Positions 56,694-64,000 of a DNA stretch of 64,000 bases are shown one piece after another. Made by a program: the position numbers and the translations under genes. This stretch comes from Amycolatopsis iheyensis (GTDB taxonomy: Bacteria; Actinomycetota; Actinomycetes; Mycobacteriales; Pseudonocardiaceae), in assembly GCF_024703995.1 (NCBI RefSeq), contig NZ_JAMXQV010000012.1, positions 1 to 64,000 of the forward strand, read 5' to 3'. Each line of letters starts with the position of its first letter. Within the stretch, counting starts at the first letter, position 1. Below the pieces are notes generated by a model. It made no database searches. It was not told the DNA's origin and saw only the letters and a list, made by a program, of their open reading frames with translations.

Positions 56694-58810
56694 AACGCAT
56701 CGTTCTCTTCACGGTGACGGCGTTGACGTTCGCCCTCGGCACGCCGTCGGCCTCGGCCTCCCCCGCGCTGTCGCTGGCCGCACCGACCGGCTCGCAGCCG
56801 GTGGGCACCACCTCGCTGTACCTCAAGGACACCTCGCGGCCCGACCCGTGGGTCGCGACGGTGCCCTACCGCGAGCTGATGGTGTCGCTCTTCTACCCCA
56901 CGGCTTCTTCGCAGGGACCGAAGAAGCAGTTCATGACCGAAACCGAGGCGGCCGCTGTCTTCGAAGAAGCCGGCATCACCGGGATCCCGCCGTCGGTGCT
57001 GACGACCGTGCACACCGACGCCGTCGTCGACGCGCGGCCGGCCGGACGTCGGCTGCCGCTGGTCGTCCTGTCACCCGGGTTCAAGCGACCGCGCGCCGAG
57101 CTGACGTCGCTGGCCGAGGACCTGGCCAGCCACGGCACCGCCGTCGTCGTGGTCGACCACACCTACGAAAACGTGGCGACCACGTTCCCCGACGGGCACG
57201 TCACCGGCTGCGCGGCCTGCGGCCACTACGACGAAGCGTTCTGGAAGAAGCTGGCCGGCGGCCGGGCGAAGGACGTCTCGTTCGTGCTGGATTCCCTGAC
57301 GCACTCGAAGTGGGCGTCGCTGATCGACCCGGCACGGATCGGGATGGCCGGGCACTCCGTCGGCGGCTCGAGCGCGATCGGCGCGATGGTGGCCGACCCG
57401 CGGATCAAGGCCGGGATCGACGTCGACGGCACCACGGACGTCCCGTTGCTCGCGCCCGGCCTCGACCGGCCGTTCCTGTTCCTGGGGCGGGCGAACACGT
57501 ACACGCCCGGCACCGGCGTCGAATCCGGTTCGTGGCAACGGGACTGGGATCAGCTGAAGGGCTGGAAGCGCTGGCTCGTCGTGGCGGGCATGGCGCACCC
57601 GTCGTTCACCGACATCGGCCTGGTCGGCGAGCAGCTCGGCCTCGACTTCGGCGCGACGACCCCGGCGGCCCGCGGTCAGGCCGTCACGGCGGCCTACGTT
57701 CGGGCATTCTTCGATCAGCACCTGCGCGGTGTGCCCCAGCCGCTGCTCGACCAGCCGTCGTCGCGCTTCCCGGAGGTCAGCTTCGCCATGACGTCAACGC
57801 CCTACCTGCCCGCGCCGACCGGGGACCGGCCGGTCGGCAGCACCGCGGTGTACCTGAAAGACACCTCGCGGGCGGACCCGTGGGTGCCGTCGGTGCCCTA
57901 CCGCGAGCTGATGGTGTCGCTCTTCTACCCGGCGGAATCCCCGCGCGGGCCGAAGACGCGGTACGTGACCGCGGCCGAGTCGGCGGCACTGCTGGACGGC
58001 AGCGGACTGAAGGTGCCGCCGGACTGGCTGACCACGATGGTGACCCACTCGGTGGCCGACGCCCGCCCGGCCGGTTCGCACCTGCCCTTGGTGGTGCTTT
58101 CGCCCGGTTACACCAAACCACGCGCCACGCTCAGCGCGCTGGCCGAGGACCTGGCCAGTCACGGGTACGCCGTCGCGCTGGTCGGCCACACCTACGAAAA
58201 CACCGGCACGAGCTTCCCGGACGGGCGGTTCGCGGGCTGCGCGTCGTGCGAAGTGCCGCACGACAGCGCGTTCTGGACGAAGCTGGAGCTGGGCCGGGCC
58301 GCCGACGTGTCGTTCGTCCTGGACTCGCTGACGCACTCGAAACGGGCGTCGCTGATCGACGCGTCCCGGATCGGCATGGCCGGGCACTCCATGGGTGGGG
58401 CGAGCACGATCCCGACGATGGTCGCCGACGCGCGGGTCAAAGCGGGCATCGACATCGACGGCCGGACGGAGGTCCCGCTGACCCCGCCGGGGCTGTCGCG
58501 GCCGTTCATGTTCCTGAGCCACGAGCAGACGCCGGCGTGTGCGCCGAACGAGCCGTGGGAGCGGGACTGGGCGCAGCTGACCGGCTGGCGGCGCTGGCTC
58601 GAAGTGGCGGGCACGAAGCACGCGTCGTTCACCGACGTGGGCCTGGTGGGTGACCAGCTGGGGGTCGACGTCGGCGCGACGACCAGCGCGGCACGCACCC
58701 AGGAGATCACGCGGACGTACGTGAACGCGTTCTTCGACCAGCACCTGCGGGGTGTGAAGCAGCCGGTGCTCGACACTCCGGGGTACCCGGAAGTCTCGTT
58801 CTGCCGCTGA
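56690..58810 (+). CDS. tandem two-domain secreted alpha/beta hydrolase
   Basis: A 706-aa protein made of two complete PAF-acetylhydrolase-like modules in one frame. Module 1 (about 1-365) has a signal peptide (MKRIVLFTVTALTFALG) and GMAGHSVGGSSAIGAMV. Module 2 (about 366-706) starts TSTPYLPAPTGDRPVGSTAV, lacks its own signal and has GMAGHSMGGASTIPTMV. Both keep the serine, the PFLFLG or PFMFLS block and the histidine (GMAHPSFTD, GTKHASFTD), so both look active. At the joint PEVSFA runs straight into MTSTPYL, as though a stop between two genes had been lost. Together with the previous gene this makes three copies of one domain. Confidence 0.88.
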   Translation: MKRIVLFTVTALTFALGTPSASASPALSLAAPTGSQPVGTTSLYLKDTSRPDPWVATVPYRELMVSLFYPTASSQGPKKQFMTETEAAAVFEEAGITGIPPSVLTTVHTDAVVDARPAGRRLPLVVLSPGFKRPRAELTSLAEDLASHGTAVVVVDHTYENVATTFPDGHVTGCAACGHYDEAFWKKLAGGRAKDVSFVLDSLTHSKWASLIDPARIGMAGHSVGGSSAIGAMVADPRIKAGIDVDGTTDVPLLAPGLDRPFLFLGRANTYTPGTGVESGSWQRDWDQLKGWKRWLVVAGMAHPSFTDIGLVGEQLGLDFGATTPAARGQAVTAAYVRAFFDQHLRGVPQPLLDQPSSRFPEVSFAMTSTPYLPAPTGDRPVGSTAVYLKDTSRADPWVPSVPYRELMVSLFYPAESPRGPKTRYVTAAESAALLDGSGLKVPPDWLTTMVTHSVADARPAGSHLPLVVLSPGYTKPRATLSALAEDLASHGYAVALVGHTYENTGTSFPDGRFAGCASCEVPHDSAFWTKLELGRAADVSFVLDSLTHSKRASLIDASRIGMAGHSMGGASTIPTMVADARVKAGIDIDGRTEVPLTPPGLSRPFMFLSHEQTPACAPNEPWERDWAQLTGWRRWLEVAGTKHASFTDVGLVGDQLGVDVGATTSAARTQEITRTYVNAFFDQHLRGVKQPVLDTPGYPEVSFCR

Positions 58811-58814
58811 AACC

Positions 58815-58851
58815 GGCGGAAGCGGCACTGTGGGGGTGTGCCGCTTCCGCC
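58815..58851. terminator. 14-bp perfect hairpin between convergent genes
   Basis: GGCGGAAGCGGCAC (58815-58828) and GTGCCGCTTCCGCC (58838-58851) with a 9-nt loop, between the double hydrolase stop (58810) and the DDN-like stop (58852). Confidence 0.88.
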
Positions 58852-59316
58852 TCACCCGGGTAGCGCGCGGAACCCGACGATCGGCAGCTGACCGGCCATC
58901 CGGGCCCGCGCCGCGGCACTGCCGTCGTAGCGCCAGCCCAGCAGCTTGCTCAGCACCCGCTTCAGGATCGGGGCCACCCAGCGGTTGCGGTGCTCGTAGG
59001 CCGCGATCACCGTCGCCGCTTCCGCCTCGTCCAGCACCCGGTGCCGGGGCGCGAACCGGTGGCGGCCGACGATCACCTCCGCCGCGGGCTGCCGCGCGAG
59101 GTTGCGGAACCAGTCCGAACCGCTGCCCAGGCCGGCCACCACGAAGTACTCGCCGTCCACCACACCGATCACCTCCAGCACGGTGCGGTACCGGCGTCCC
59201 GACCGGCGGCCGACGTGCGTCAGGCACAGGAACCGGCGGCCGAACAGCCCGCCCAACCCGTGGTCGTACAGGCGCACGGGCGCGCGGAAGACGGCCCGCA
59301 TGACCCGGCCCGTCAT
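58852..59316 (-). CDS. nitroreductase/deazaflavin (F420)-dependent oxidoreductase, DDN family
   Basis: A 154-aa split-barrel protein. LCLTHVGRRSGRRYRTVLEV and VVAGLGSGSDWFRNLARQPA are the signature blocks of the Ddn/F420-binding family of mycobacteria and relatives. It would use reduced F420 to reduce quinones or nitro compounds at the membrane. ATG 59316 overlaps the TetR stop (ATGA), so the TetR probably controls it. A frame to 59460 runs back into the TetR gene. Confidence 0.9.
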   Translation of the reverse strand: MTGRVMRAVFRAPVRLYDHGLGGLFGRRFLCLTHVGRRSGRRYRTVLEVIGVVDGEYFVVAGLGSGSDWFRNLARQPAAEVIVGRHRFAPRHRVLDEAEAATVIAAYEHRNRWVAPILKRVLSKLLGWRYDGSAAARARMAGQLPIVGFRALPG

Positions 59317-59867
59317 GCCGGCACCACCAGCCGGCGCAGGACCGCCGCCGCCGGCGCCGGGGCCGGGCTCAGCGCCCGGTGCAGCAGCAGCCCGTCGACG
59401 GCGGCCGCGAGCACCGCGGCCGTGCCGTCGGCGTCGGGTACGCCGTGGTCGCCGAACCACGCCGCGAGCCGCGCGCGCAGGCCGTCGAGGACTTCGGCGA
59501 TCCCCCGCCGCAGCTCGTCGTCGCGGGTCGCGGCCAGGTAGGCCTCGATGAACAGCAGCGACATCGGGTCGGCGCCGGTGTACTGCTCGACCGAGCCGAC
59601 GATCGCGTCGACCGCCTCCTCGGGCGTGTTCGCCTGATCGAGGGTGACCTCGTCGGTCATCGCCCGCATGGCGCCGAGCACGGCCTCGACGAGCAGGGCC
59701 TGCACCGAGGAGAAGTGGTAGTGCACGACGCTCGGCGTGACCCCGGCGCGTTCGGCCAGGACGCGGGTGCTGACGGCGGGCCAGCCCCGCTCCGGCACCA
59801 GTTCGAGGGCCGCGGCCAGCAGCCGCTGCCGGACCGCTTCACCGCGGGTGGCGGCCGGTGAGCTCAT
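59313..59867 (-). CDS. TetR-family transcriptional regulator
   Basis: A 184-aa TetR protein. Helix-turn-helix STRVLAERAGVTPSVVHYHF followed by SSVQALLVEAVLGAM. The C-terminal domain is ordinary. ATG 59867 has GAGGAG 5-6 nt upstream; an in-frame GTG at 59873 adds two residues. It is coupled to the DDN-family gene. A 33-bp palindrome (59878-59910) directly upstream is the likely operator. Confidence 0.9.
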   Translation of the reverse strand: MSSPAATRGEAVRQRLLAAALELVPERGWPAVSTRVLAERAGVTPSVVHYHFSSVQALLVEAVLGAMRAMTDEVTLDQANTPEEAVDAIVGSVEQYTGADPMSLLFIEAYLAATRDDELRRGIAEVLDGLRARLAAWFGDHGVPDADGTAAVLAAAVDGLLLHRALSPAPAPAAAVLRRLVVPA

Positions 59868-59877
59868 GGGCACTCCT

Positions 59878-59910
59878 CTCAGGGCAGTCGTCCTGTACGA
59901 CTGCCCTGAG
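59878..59910. promoter_or_regulatory. 33-bp palindrome, TetR operator or ferritin terminator
   Basis: CTCAGGGCAGTCGT, then CCTGT, then ACGACTGCCCTGAG: 14-bp perfect arms with a 5-bp spacer, 11 bp before the TetR start and 12 bp after the ferritin stop. Both uses are possible. The internal GTCGT/ACGAC symmetry and its place at the TetR ribosome binding site favour an operator. Confidence 0.7.
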
Positions 59911-59921
59911 CATACGCCCTG

Positions 59922-60464
59922 CTAGAGCTTGCCGCCCGCGACCGGGGGCATGTCCGGGGCCTCCTCGACCTCCGTGGCCGACTCGCGGTAGAGGTGGCTC
60001 TCGATCTCGAACAGGTTGCCGCCGGCCCGCTCGACCACCGTGAGCAGCGTCGTCATCCGGGCCACCTCCTCCACCTGCTCCTTGAGGAACCAGTGCACGA
60101 ACTGCTCGCCGAGGTAGTCCTCCTCGGCACGCGCGGCTTTCGCCATCGCCTCGATGTCGGCCGTCACCGTGCGCTCCTGGGTCAGCGCCAGCTCGATCGC
60201 CTCGTGCACGCTCGAGAAGTCGTTGCGCACCTCGCCGGAGGCGGGGATCGTCACCGGCTGGTCGCGGTCGAGCAGGTACTGCACCATCGCCAGCGCGTGG
60301 TTGCGTTCTTCGATCGCCTGCCGGTAGAAGCGCTTGGCCAGCCGCGGGAGGTCGCGCGCGTCGAGCCAGACGGCCAGCGCGATGTACTGCTGCGCGGCGG
60401 TGAACTCGTGGCGGATCTGCTCCCGCAGGAGCCCGGAGAACTTCGAACGCTGGGTTTCGGCCAT
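59922..60464 (-). CDS. ferritin (BfrB-like)
   Basis: A 180-aa non-heme ferritin subunit that oxidises and stores iron in a 24-mer shell. Ferroxidase residues are in QIRHEFTAAQQYIALAVWLD, FYRQAIEERNHALAMVQYLL (ExxH) and TQERTVTADIEAMAK; DYLGEQFVHWFLKEQVEEVA is the last helix. The sequence closely follows mycobacterial BfrB, including a C-terminal GG tail. ATG 60464 is preferred to 60473. TAATAC about 12 bp upstream on the minus strand may be a -10 box. No IdeR box was recognised. Confidence 0.92.
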   Translation of the reverse strand: MAETQRSKFSGLLREQIRHEFTAAQQYIALAVWLDARDLPRLAKRFYRQAIEERNHALAMVQYLLDRDQPVTIPASGEVRNDFSSVHEAIELALTQERTVTADIEAMAKAARAEEDYLGEQFVHWFLKEQVEEVARMTTLLTVVERAGGNLFEIESHLYRESATEVEEAPDMPPVAGGKL

Positions 60465-60511
60465 GCCCCACAACGTATTACGGGAGCGGCCTCCCGGGCT
60501 ACGATCGGCGG

Positions 60512-61273
60512 GTGCCGAGCCACCTCCCCGACCTGTCCGGCACGGTCACCTGCGTCACCGGCGCTTCCGGCACGATCGGCCGCGGGATCGCGCTGCGGTT
60601 CGCCGAAGCGGGCAGCGCCGTGGCCGTGCACCACCGGCGCCCCGGCGCGGCCGAAGACGTCGTCGCGGCGATCGAGGCCGCGGGCGGGCGGGCCCGCGCG
60701 TTCGCCGCCGAGCTCACCGAAGACAGCGCCTGCCACGCCCTGCTCGACGCCGTCGCGACCTGGGGCGGCCGGCTCGACGCGCTGGTGAACAACGCCGGCG
60801 TCCAGCCGGTCGAAGCCCTCGAAGACCTGACCGCGGACCGCTGGCGGGCCATGCTCGACGCGACCCTGACGAGCGCGTTCTCCTGCACCCAGGCCGCGGT
60901 GCGGCTGATGCGCGAGGGCGGCAGCGTCACGCACATCGCGTCGATCGAGGCCCGGCAGCCCGCGCCCGGGCACGTCCACTACAGCGCGGCCAAGGCGGCG
61001 CTCGTGCTGCACGCCCGCGGCGCCGCGCTGGAGCACGGCCCGCGCGGGATCCGCGTCAACACCGTGTCCCCCGGCCTGATCGACCGGCCCGGTCTGGCAG
61101 CGGACTGGCCCGACGGCGTCGAACGCTGGCGCGACGCCGCGCCGCTGGGCCGGCTGGGCACCCCGGCCGACGTCGGGAACGCGTGCGTCTTCCTGGCCTC
61201 CCCGCTGGCGTCCTGGGTCACCGGCCACGACCTGGTCGTCGACGGCGGGGTCACGGCCCGGCCCACCTGGTAG
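60512..61273 (+). CDS. SDR-family oxidoreductase
   Basis: A 253-aa classical SDR. Cofactor loop VTGASGTIGRGIALRFAEAG, NNAGVQPVEAL, the catalytic serine in THIASIEARQPAPG, and HVHYSAAKAALVLHARG with YxxxK; WVTGHDLVVDGG closes the fold. It resembles 3-oxoacyl-ACP reductase-like or sugar dehydrogenases; the substrate is unknown. GTG 60512. It is divergent from ferritin and only 31 bp before the thioesterase gene, but the KstR-like box between them suggests separate promoters. Confidence 0.9.
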   Translation: MPSHLPDLSGTVTCVTGASGTIGRGIALRFAEAGSAVAVHHRRPGAAEDVVAAIEAAGGRARAFAAELTEDSACHALLDAVATWGGRLDALVNNAGVQPVEALEDLTADRWRAMLDATLTSAFSCTQAAVRLMREGGSVTHIASIEARQPAPGHVHYSAAKAALVLHARGAALEHGPRGIRVNTVSPGLIDRPGLAADWPDGVERWRDAAPLGRLGTPADVGNACVFLASPLASWVTGHDLVVDGGVTARPTW

Positions 61274-61275
61274 AC

Positions 61276-61289
61276 TGGAACGTGTTCTA
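61276..61289. promoter_or_regulatory. KstR-like operator TGGAACGTGTTCTA
   Basis: The 14-bp word fits the KstR consensus TnnAACnnGTTnnA at every fixed position. It lies 3 bp after the SDR stop and 15 bp before the thioesterase ATG, where a repressor would block the promoter. KstR controls sterol catabolism in actinobacteria. Confidence 0.65.
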
Positions 61290-61304
61290 GTTCCTGGGGG
61301 TCCG

Positions 61305-61922
61305 ATGTCCTTCCCGATCGTCGACGGCGTGCCACCGGGACGCGCGCTGCTGGGGTCCCGGATCCGCGAGCTGATCGAGGCGTCGGTGTGCGCGGACGAC
61401 GACGTCGACTTCGCCGGCGCCGCGCGGCAGGTCGAGGCGGTCACCGCCGCCCTGCGCGCCACCGGCGGCACGTCACCCCTGCTGCTGGCCGCGCTCGAGG
61501 GCGGCGGCCACCTCAGCGTCAACAACCCGTTGGAGGGCCCCGGGAACCCGCTGGCGCCCCCGCTGTCCTGGACGCGCATCGGGCCTTCGGGGGTCGAGGC
61601 GGCGGTCCTGCTGGGCGCGGCCCACGAAGGACCGCCGAACCGCGTCCACGGCGGCTGGGTCGCGGCGGTCCTGGACCACGTCCTGGGCCGCGCGACGGCC
61701 GCGGCGGGCTACCCCGGGATGACGGCGTCGCTCACGATCGACTACCTGCGCGGCACGCCGTACGCGGTGCCGCTCACCGCCGAAGGCCGGCTCGAGCGCC
61801 GCGACGGCCGGAAGCTGCACGCCACCGGCACATTGCGGGCCGGCGACGAGATCTGCGCGACGGCGGAAGCGATCCTGGTGCACTTCGGCGCGGACCGGTT
61901 CCCGGTGTCCACTTCGGACTAG
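61305..61922 (+). CDS. PaaI-family acyl-CoA thioesterase
   Basis: A 205-aa hot-dog-fold protein with an N-terminal extension of about 90 residues before the catalytic domain. PPNRVHGGWVAAVLDHVLGR holds the conserved HGG and aspartate, and TASLTIDYLRGTPYAVPLTA the following strand. It would hydrolyse acyl-CoAs. ATG 61305 is preceded by TGGGGG. The upstream KstR-like site suggests a role in steroid or fatty-acid breakdown. Its stop codon overlaps that of the MHYT gene on the other strand. Confidence 0.88.
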   Translation: MSFPIVDGVPPGRALLGSRIRELIEASVCADDDVDFAGAARQVEAVTAALRATGGTSPLLLAALEGGGHLSVNNPLEGPGNPLAPPLSWTRIGPSGVEAAVLLGAAHEGPPNRVHGGWVAAVLDHVLGRATAAAGYPGMTASLTIDYLRGTPYAVPLTAEGRLERRDGRKLHATGTLRAGDEICATAEAILVHFGADRFPVSTSD

Positions 61923-62683
61923 CTGCCGACGGGTGTGTGCCGGGGCGCCGCCGAGCTCGCCGAGGCCATCAGCACCGCGCAGATCGGCACCGCCATCGCC
62001 AGCGCCGCCAGCACGAAGACCGGGAACAGGAACGTGAACACCTCCGAGCCCGCCGGGTCCGGGGCCGCCGGGTCGAGGTGCAGGCGGACCGCCGCCATCC
62101 CCGTGTAGTGCATGCCACTCACCGCCGCGCCCATCACCAGGCCCGCCGCCAGCCGGGGCAGGAGCTTGTCCAGCCCGACGGTGAACCACAGCGCCGCCGT
62201 CGCCGCGACGATCGCGATCACCACCGACAGCGCGACCAGCGTCGGGTCGTAGCCGATCGTGCCCTTGACCTGCACCGCCCACATCCCGGTGTAGTGCATG
62301 ACGTTCACCGCGAGCCCGGTCAGCACCCCGCCGAGCAGCAGCCGCCGCCAGGCGAAGGAGTTGCGGACGCCGAACACCAGCAGCCCGCAGAACACCGCCA
62401 CCACCGAGAGGACCGCCGACAGCGCCGTGCGGAGGATGTCGTAGCGCACCGGCAGTCCCGGGGTCGAGAAGCCGAGCATCGCGATGAAGTGCATGACCCA
62501 GATGCCGACGCCGCCGATCGACACCGCCGCGAGCGCCAGCCACATCAGCCGCTTCCGCGCGTTGCCGGTGGAGCGGGCCTGCAGCGTGCAGGCGAGCCCG
62601 AGGGCGCAGCCCACCGCCGAGGTCAGGTAGGCGAGCACGCCGAGCCACTGCCCCATCGCGAAGTCGTCGTGATCCATGTGCAT
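61919..62683 (-). CDS. MHYT-domain membrane sensor protein
   Basis: A 254-aa protein with seven predicted membrane helices and three MHYT-type motifs: GIWVMHFIAMLGF, AVNVMHYTGMWAV and VSGMHYTGMAAV. The His and Met residues are thought to bind copper and to sense gases such as O2, CO or NO. There is no attached kinase or cyclase domain. ATG 62683 has AAGGAG 8-9 nt upstream. It starts 13 bp after the conservon GTPase on the same strand, so it may be part of that signalling operon. Confidence 0.9.
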   Translation of the reverse strand: MHMDHDDFAMGQWLGVLAYLTSAVGCALGLACTLQARSTGNARKRLMWLALAAVSIGGVGIWVMHFIAMLGFSTPGLPVRYDILRTALSAVLSVVAVFCGLLVFGVRNSFAWRRLLLGGVLTGLAVNVMHYTGMWAVQVKGTIGYDPTLVALSVVIAIVAATAALWFTVGLDKLLPRLAAGLVMGAAVSGMHYTGMAAVRLHLDPAAPDPAGSEVFTFLFPVFVLAALAMAVPICAVLMASASSAAPRHTPVGS

Positions 62684-62696
62684 TTTCCGTGCTCCT

Positions 62697-63284
62697 TCAG
62701 GCATTGCGCCGGTTCGGCGCGTGCAGCTCGGCGAGCGCGTGCTCGGCCGCGGCGATGAGGGTCTGTTTCGTGGATTCGGGCGAACGCGCGTCGCAGGTGA
62801 TCACCTGGACCGCCGCCGGGATCTTGAGGGCTTCGCGCACCTGCTCGGGTGGGTGCTGGCGGGTGCCGTGGAACTGGTTGACCGCCACCAGGAACGGCAG
62901 CCCGCGCGACTCGAAGAAGTCGATCGAGGCGAAGCTGTCCGCCAGCCGGCGCGTGTCGACCAGGACGATCGCCGCCACCGCGCCGCAGACGAGGTCGTCC
63001 CACATGAACCAGAACCGGTGCTGGCCCGGCGTGCCGAACACGTAGAGCACCAGGTCGTCGGCCAGGGTGAGCCGGCCGAAGTCCATCGCGACGGTCGTCG
63101 CGAACTTCCCCGGCACCGCTTCGGTCCGGTCGACGCCGATGGCCGCGGCCGTCATCACGGCTTCGGTGCGCAGCGGGTCGATCTCCGAAACGGCGCCGAC
63201 GAAGGTCGTCTTGCCGGCCCCGAACCCGCCGGCCACCACGATCTTGGCCGAGGTGATCCGCTTGTCAGAGTGCACGTAGTCCAC
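62697..63284 (-). CDS. conservon GTP-binding protein (CvnD type)
   Basis: A 195-aa Ras-like GTPase. P-loop VVAGGFGAGKTTFVGAVSEI, G3-like LYVFGTPGQHRFWFMWDDLV and VAVNQFHG at the NKxD position, where the lysine and aspartate are replaced, as in other Cvn proteins. In Streptomyces conservons it works with a sensor-kinase-like CvnA, a roadblock CvnB and a DUF742 CvnC. GTG 63284 overlaps the preceding gene by 20 nt. Confidence 0.93.
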   Translation of the reverse strand: MDYVHSDKRITSAKIVVAGGFGAGKTTFVGAVSEIDPLRTEAVMTAAAIGVDRTEAVPGKFATTVAMDFGRLTLADDLVLYVFGTPGQHRFWFMWDDLVCGAVAAIVLVDTRRLADSFASIDFFESRGLPFLVAVNQFHGTRQHPPEQVREALKIPAAVQVITCDARSPESTKQTLIAAAEHALAELHAPNRRNA

Positions 63285-63642
63285 TGAGGACCCTTTCGAG
63301 CAGGTCGTTCCGTTCGTCGAAGGAGGCGTCCGCGGTGAGCGTTTCGCGGACCGCCACCTGGCCGGCGATCAGCAGGTCGCCGATGAGCACCCGGGCCACA
63401 CCCAGCGGCACGCCCAGGTGCAGCGCGACCTCCGCCACCGAGCGCTGGTGCAGGCACAGCTGCGTCACCGCCGCCAGCGGGTTGGTCGGGCTGTACGGGG
63501 CGGTGCGCCCCTCCACCGTCGTCTCGACGAGGGCTTCCACCGCCAGGTCGACCGTCGGGCGGGTGCGCCCCGCGGTCCACGCGTACGGACGGGCCAGCGA
63601 CGCCGCGTGCCGCCCGCCTTCGCGCCGGCGGCCTTCGGTCAC
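63265..63642 (-). CDS. DUF742 protein (CvnC type)
   Basis: A 125-aa DUF742 protein. RPYAWTAGRTRPTVDLAVEA is the family start, and VAEVALHLGVPLGVARVLIG a winged-helix-like segment. The C-terminus LLERVLSGLRAL is typical. It links the roadblock protein and GTPase in conservons. GTG 63642 overlaps the roadblock stop (GTGA), and its 3' end overlaps the GTPase by 20 nt. Confidence 0.93.
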   Translation of the reverse strand: MTEGRRREGGRHAASLARPYAWTAGRTRPTVDLAVEALVETTVEGRTAPYSPTNPLAAVTQLCLHQRSVAEVALHLGVPLGVARVLIGDLLIAGQVAVRETLTADASFDERNDLLERVLSGLRAL

Positions 63643-64000
63643 CGGCTCGCCCCCGGGGCGGCCGGCGCCTCGAGGCCCGGCCGCGCGGGTGTCTCGACCA
63701 TCTTCCCGAACCGGTCGACGAGCAACGTCATCTCGTAGCCCACCAGCCCGATGTCGCAGCCGGGGTTGGCCAGCACCACCAGGTTCGAGCCGTCGCCGAC
63801 GTTCATCAGCAGCAGGAACCCCTGCTCCATCTCGATGACCGACTGCACGACCCGGCCCGCGGTGAACAGGTCGGCGGTGCCGAGCGCGAGGCTCGACAGG
63901 CCGGACGCGATCGCCGAGAGCTGGTCGGCGCGGTCACGCGGCAGCAGGTCGTTCGCCGCCACGAGCAGGCCGTCCGCCGAGACGAGCGCGGCGTGCGCGA
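63639..64000 (-). CDS. roadblock/LC7 protein (CvnB type), 5' end outside window
   Basis: The visible 120 codons read through to the right edge with no start needed: HAALVSADGLLVAANDLLPR, then QLSAIASGLSSLALGTADLF and MEQGFLLLMNVGDGSNLVVL. This is the roadblock/LC7 fold that acts as a GTPase partner. The upstream CvnA histidine-kinase-like gene is expected just outside the window. The GTG at 63962 is an internal codon, because the homologous N-terminal part continues beyond it. Confidence 0.93.
   Translation of the reverse strand, partial: AHAALVSADGLLVAANDLLPRDRADQLSAIASGLSSLALGTADLFTAGRVVQSVIEMEQGFLLLMNVGDGSNLVVLANPGCDIGLVGYEMTLLVDRFGKMVETPARPGLEAPAAPGASR

Noticed and set aside
1..64000. 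tRNA, rRNA, riboswitch or prophage
   Set aside because: No cloverleaf, conserved rRNA stretch, known riboswitch core or phage structural gene was recognised in the intergenic regions; a covariance-model search would be needed to exclude small RNAs.

Overview
The window is very GC-rich, dense in genes and uses many GTG starts and 4-nt start/stop overlaps. It carries markers typical of filamentous Actinobacteria: a roadblock/DUF742/GTPase conservon, F420-type oxidoreductases, a DUF222-HNH protein, an AfsR-like regulator, actinobacterial LexA boxes with imuA', imuB and dnaE2, and many P450/TetR units. A Pseudonocardiaceae chromosome, probably Amycolatopsis or a close relative, fits best. This is inferred from content and style, not from a database search. 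No rRNA, tRNA, CRISPR array or prophage was recognised.

Layout. 1-5.1 kb: the edge of an IS630 transposase, a CoA-transferase pair divergent from an IclR regulator, a DUF222/HNH protein bordered by skewed repeat DNA, and a small secreted protein. 5.2-16.2 kb: a MarR/FAD-monooxygenase pair, a STAS protein, an APC permease, a secreted NAGPA-type glycosidase, a TetR/SDR pair, a LysR/DapA-like pair and glmS. 16.2-23.5 kb: a complete class I P450 operon (P450, TetR, ferredoxin, ferredoxin reductase), a second TetR-P450-PPOX operon, and a divergent aldo/keto reductase plus LLM oxidoreductase. 23.5-31.2 kb: a LacI-controlled sugar ABC importer divergent from a debranching-type glycosidase, a broken methyltransferase, an SRPBCC protein and a MarR. 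31.3-41.6 kb: a broken secreted glycoside hydrolase, dnaE2, a GH27 enzyme and an AfsR/SARP-type regulator. 41.7-51.6 kb: a Rox-like FAD monooxygenase, imuB, imuA', a MarR, a ClC channel, an NDH-2-like enzyme and an MGT-type glycosyltransferase. 51.6-64 kb: a TAP-type hydrolase, a GntR-ABC operon, three related hydrolase modules in two genes, F420/TetR, ferritin, SDR and thioesterase genes, an MHYT protein and a conservon that runs off the right edge.

How genes work together. The most striking signal is a pair of near-identical elements (core GGGGCTTGCCGCAAG) placed 40-50 nt before the start codons of the FAD monooxygenase at 43.4 kb and the glycosyltransferase at 50.4 kb, in the same orientation to each gene. 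They match my recollection of the rifamycin-associated element, which would make these two enzymes a co-regulated rifamycin-inactivating set. The mutasome genes imuA', imuB and dnaE2 lie within 13 kb, with a LexA box before imuA' and another before dnaE2. imuA' and imuB are pushed apart by a degenerate repeat block. An inverted array of 21-bp units (four in each direction) sits between the ClC and NDH genes. Two genes are pseudogenes with clear lesions. Many regulator genes have a recognisable palindromic operator beside them.
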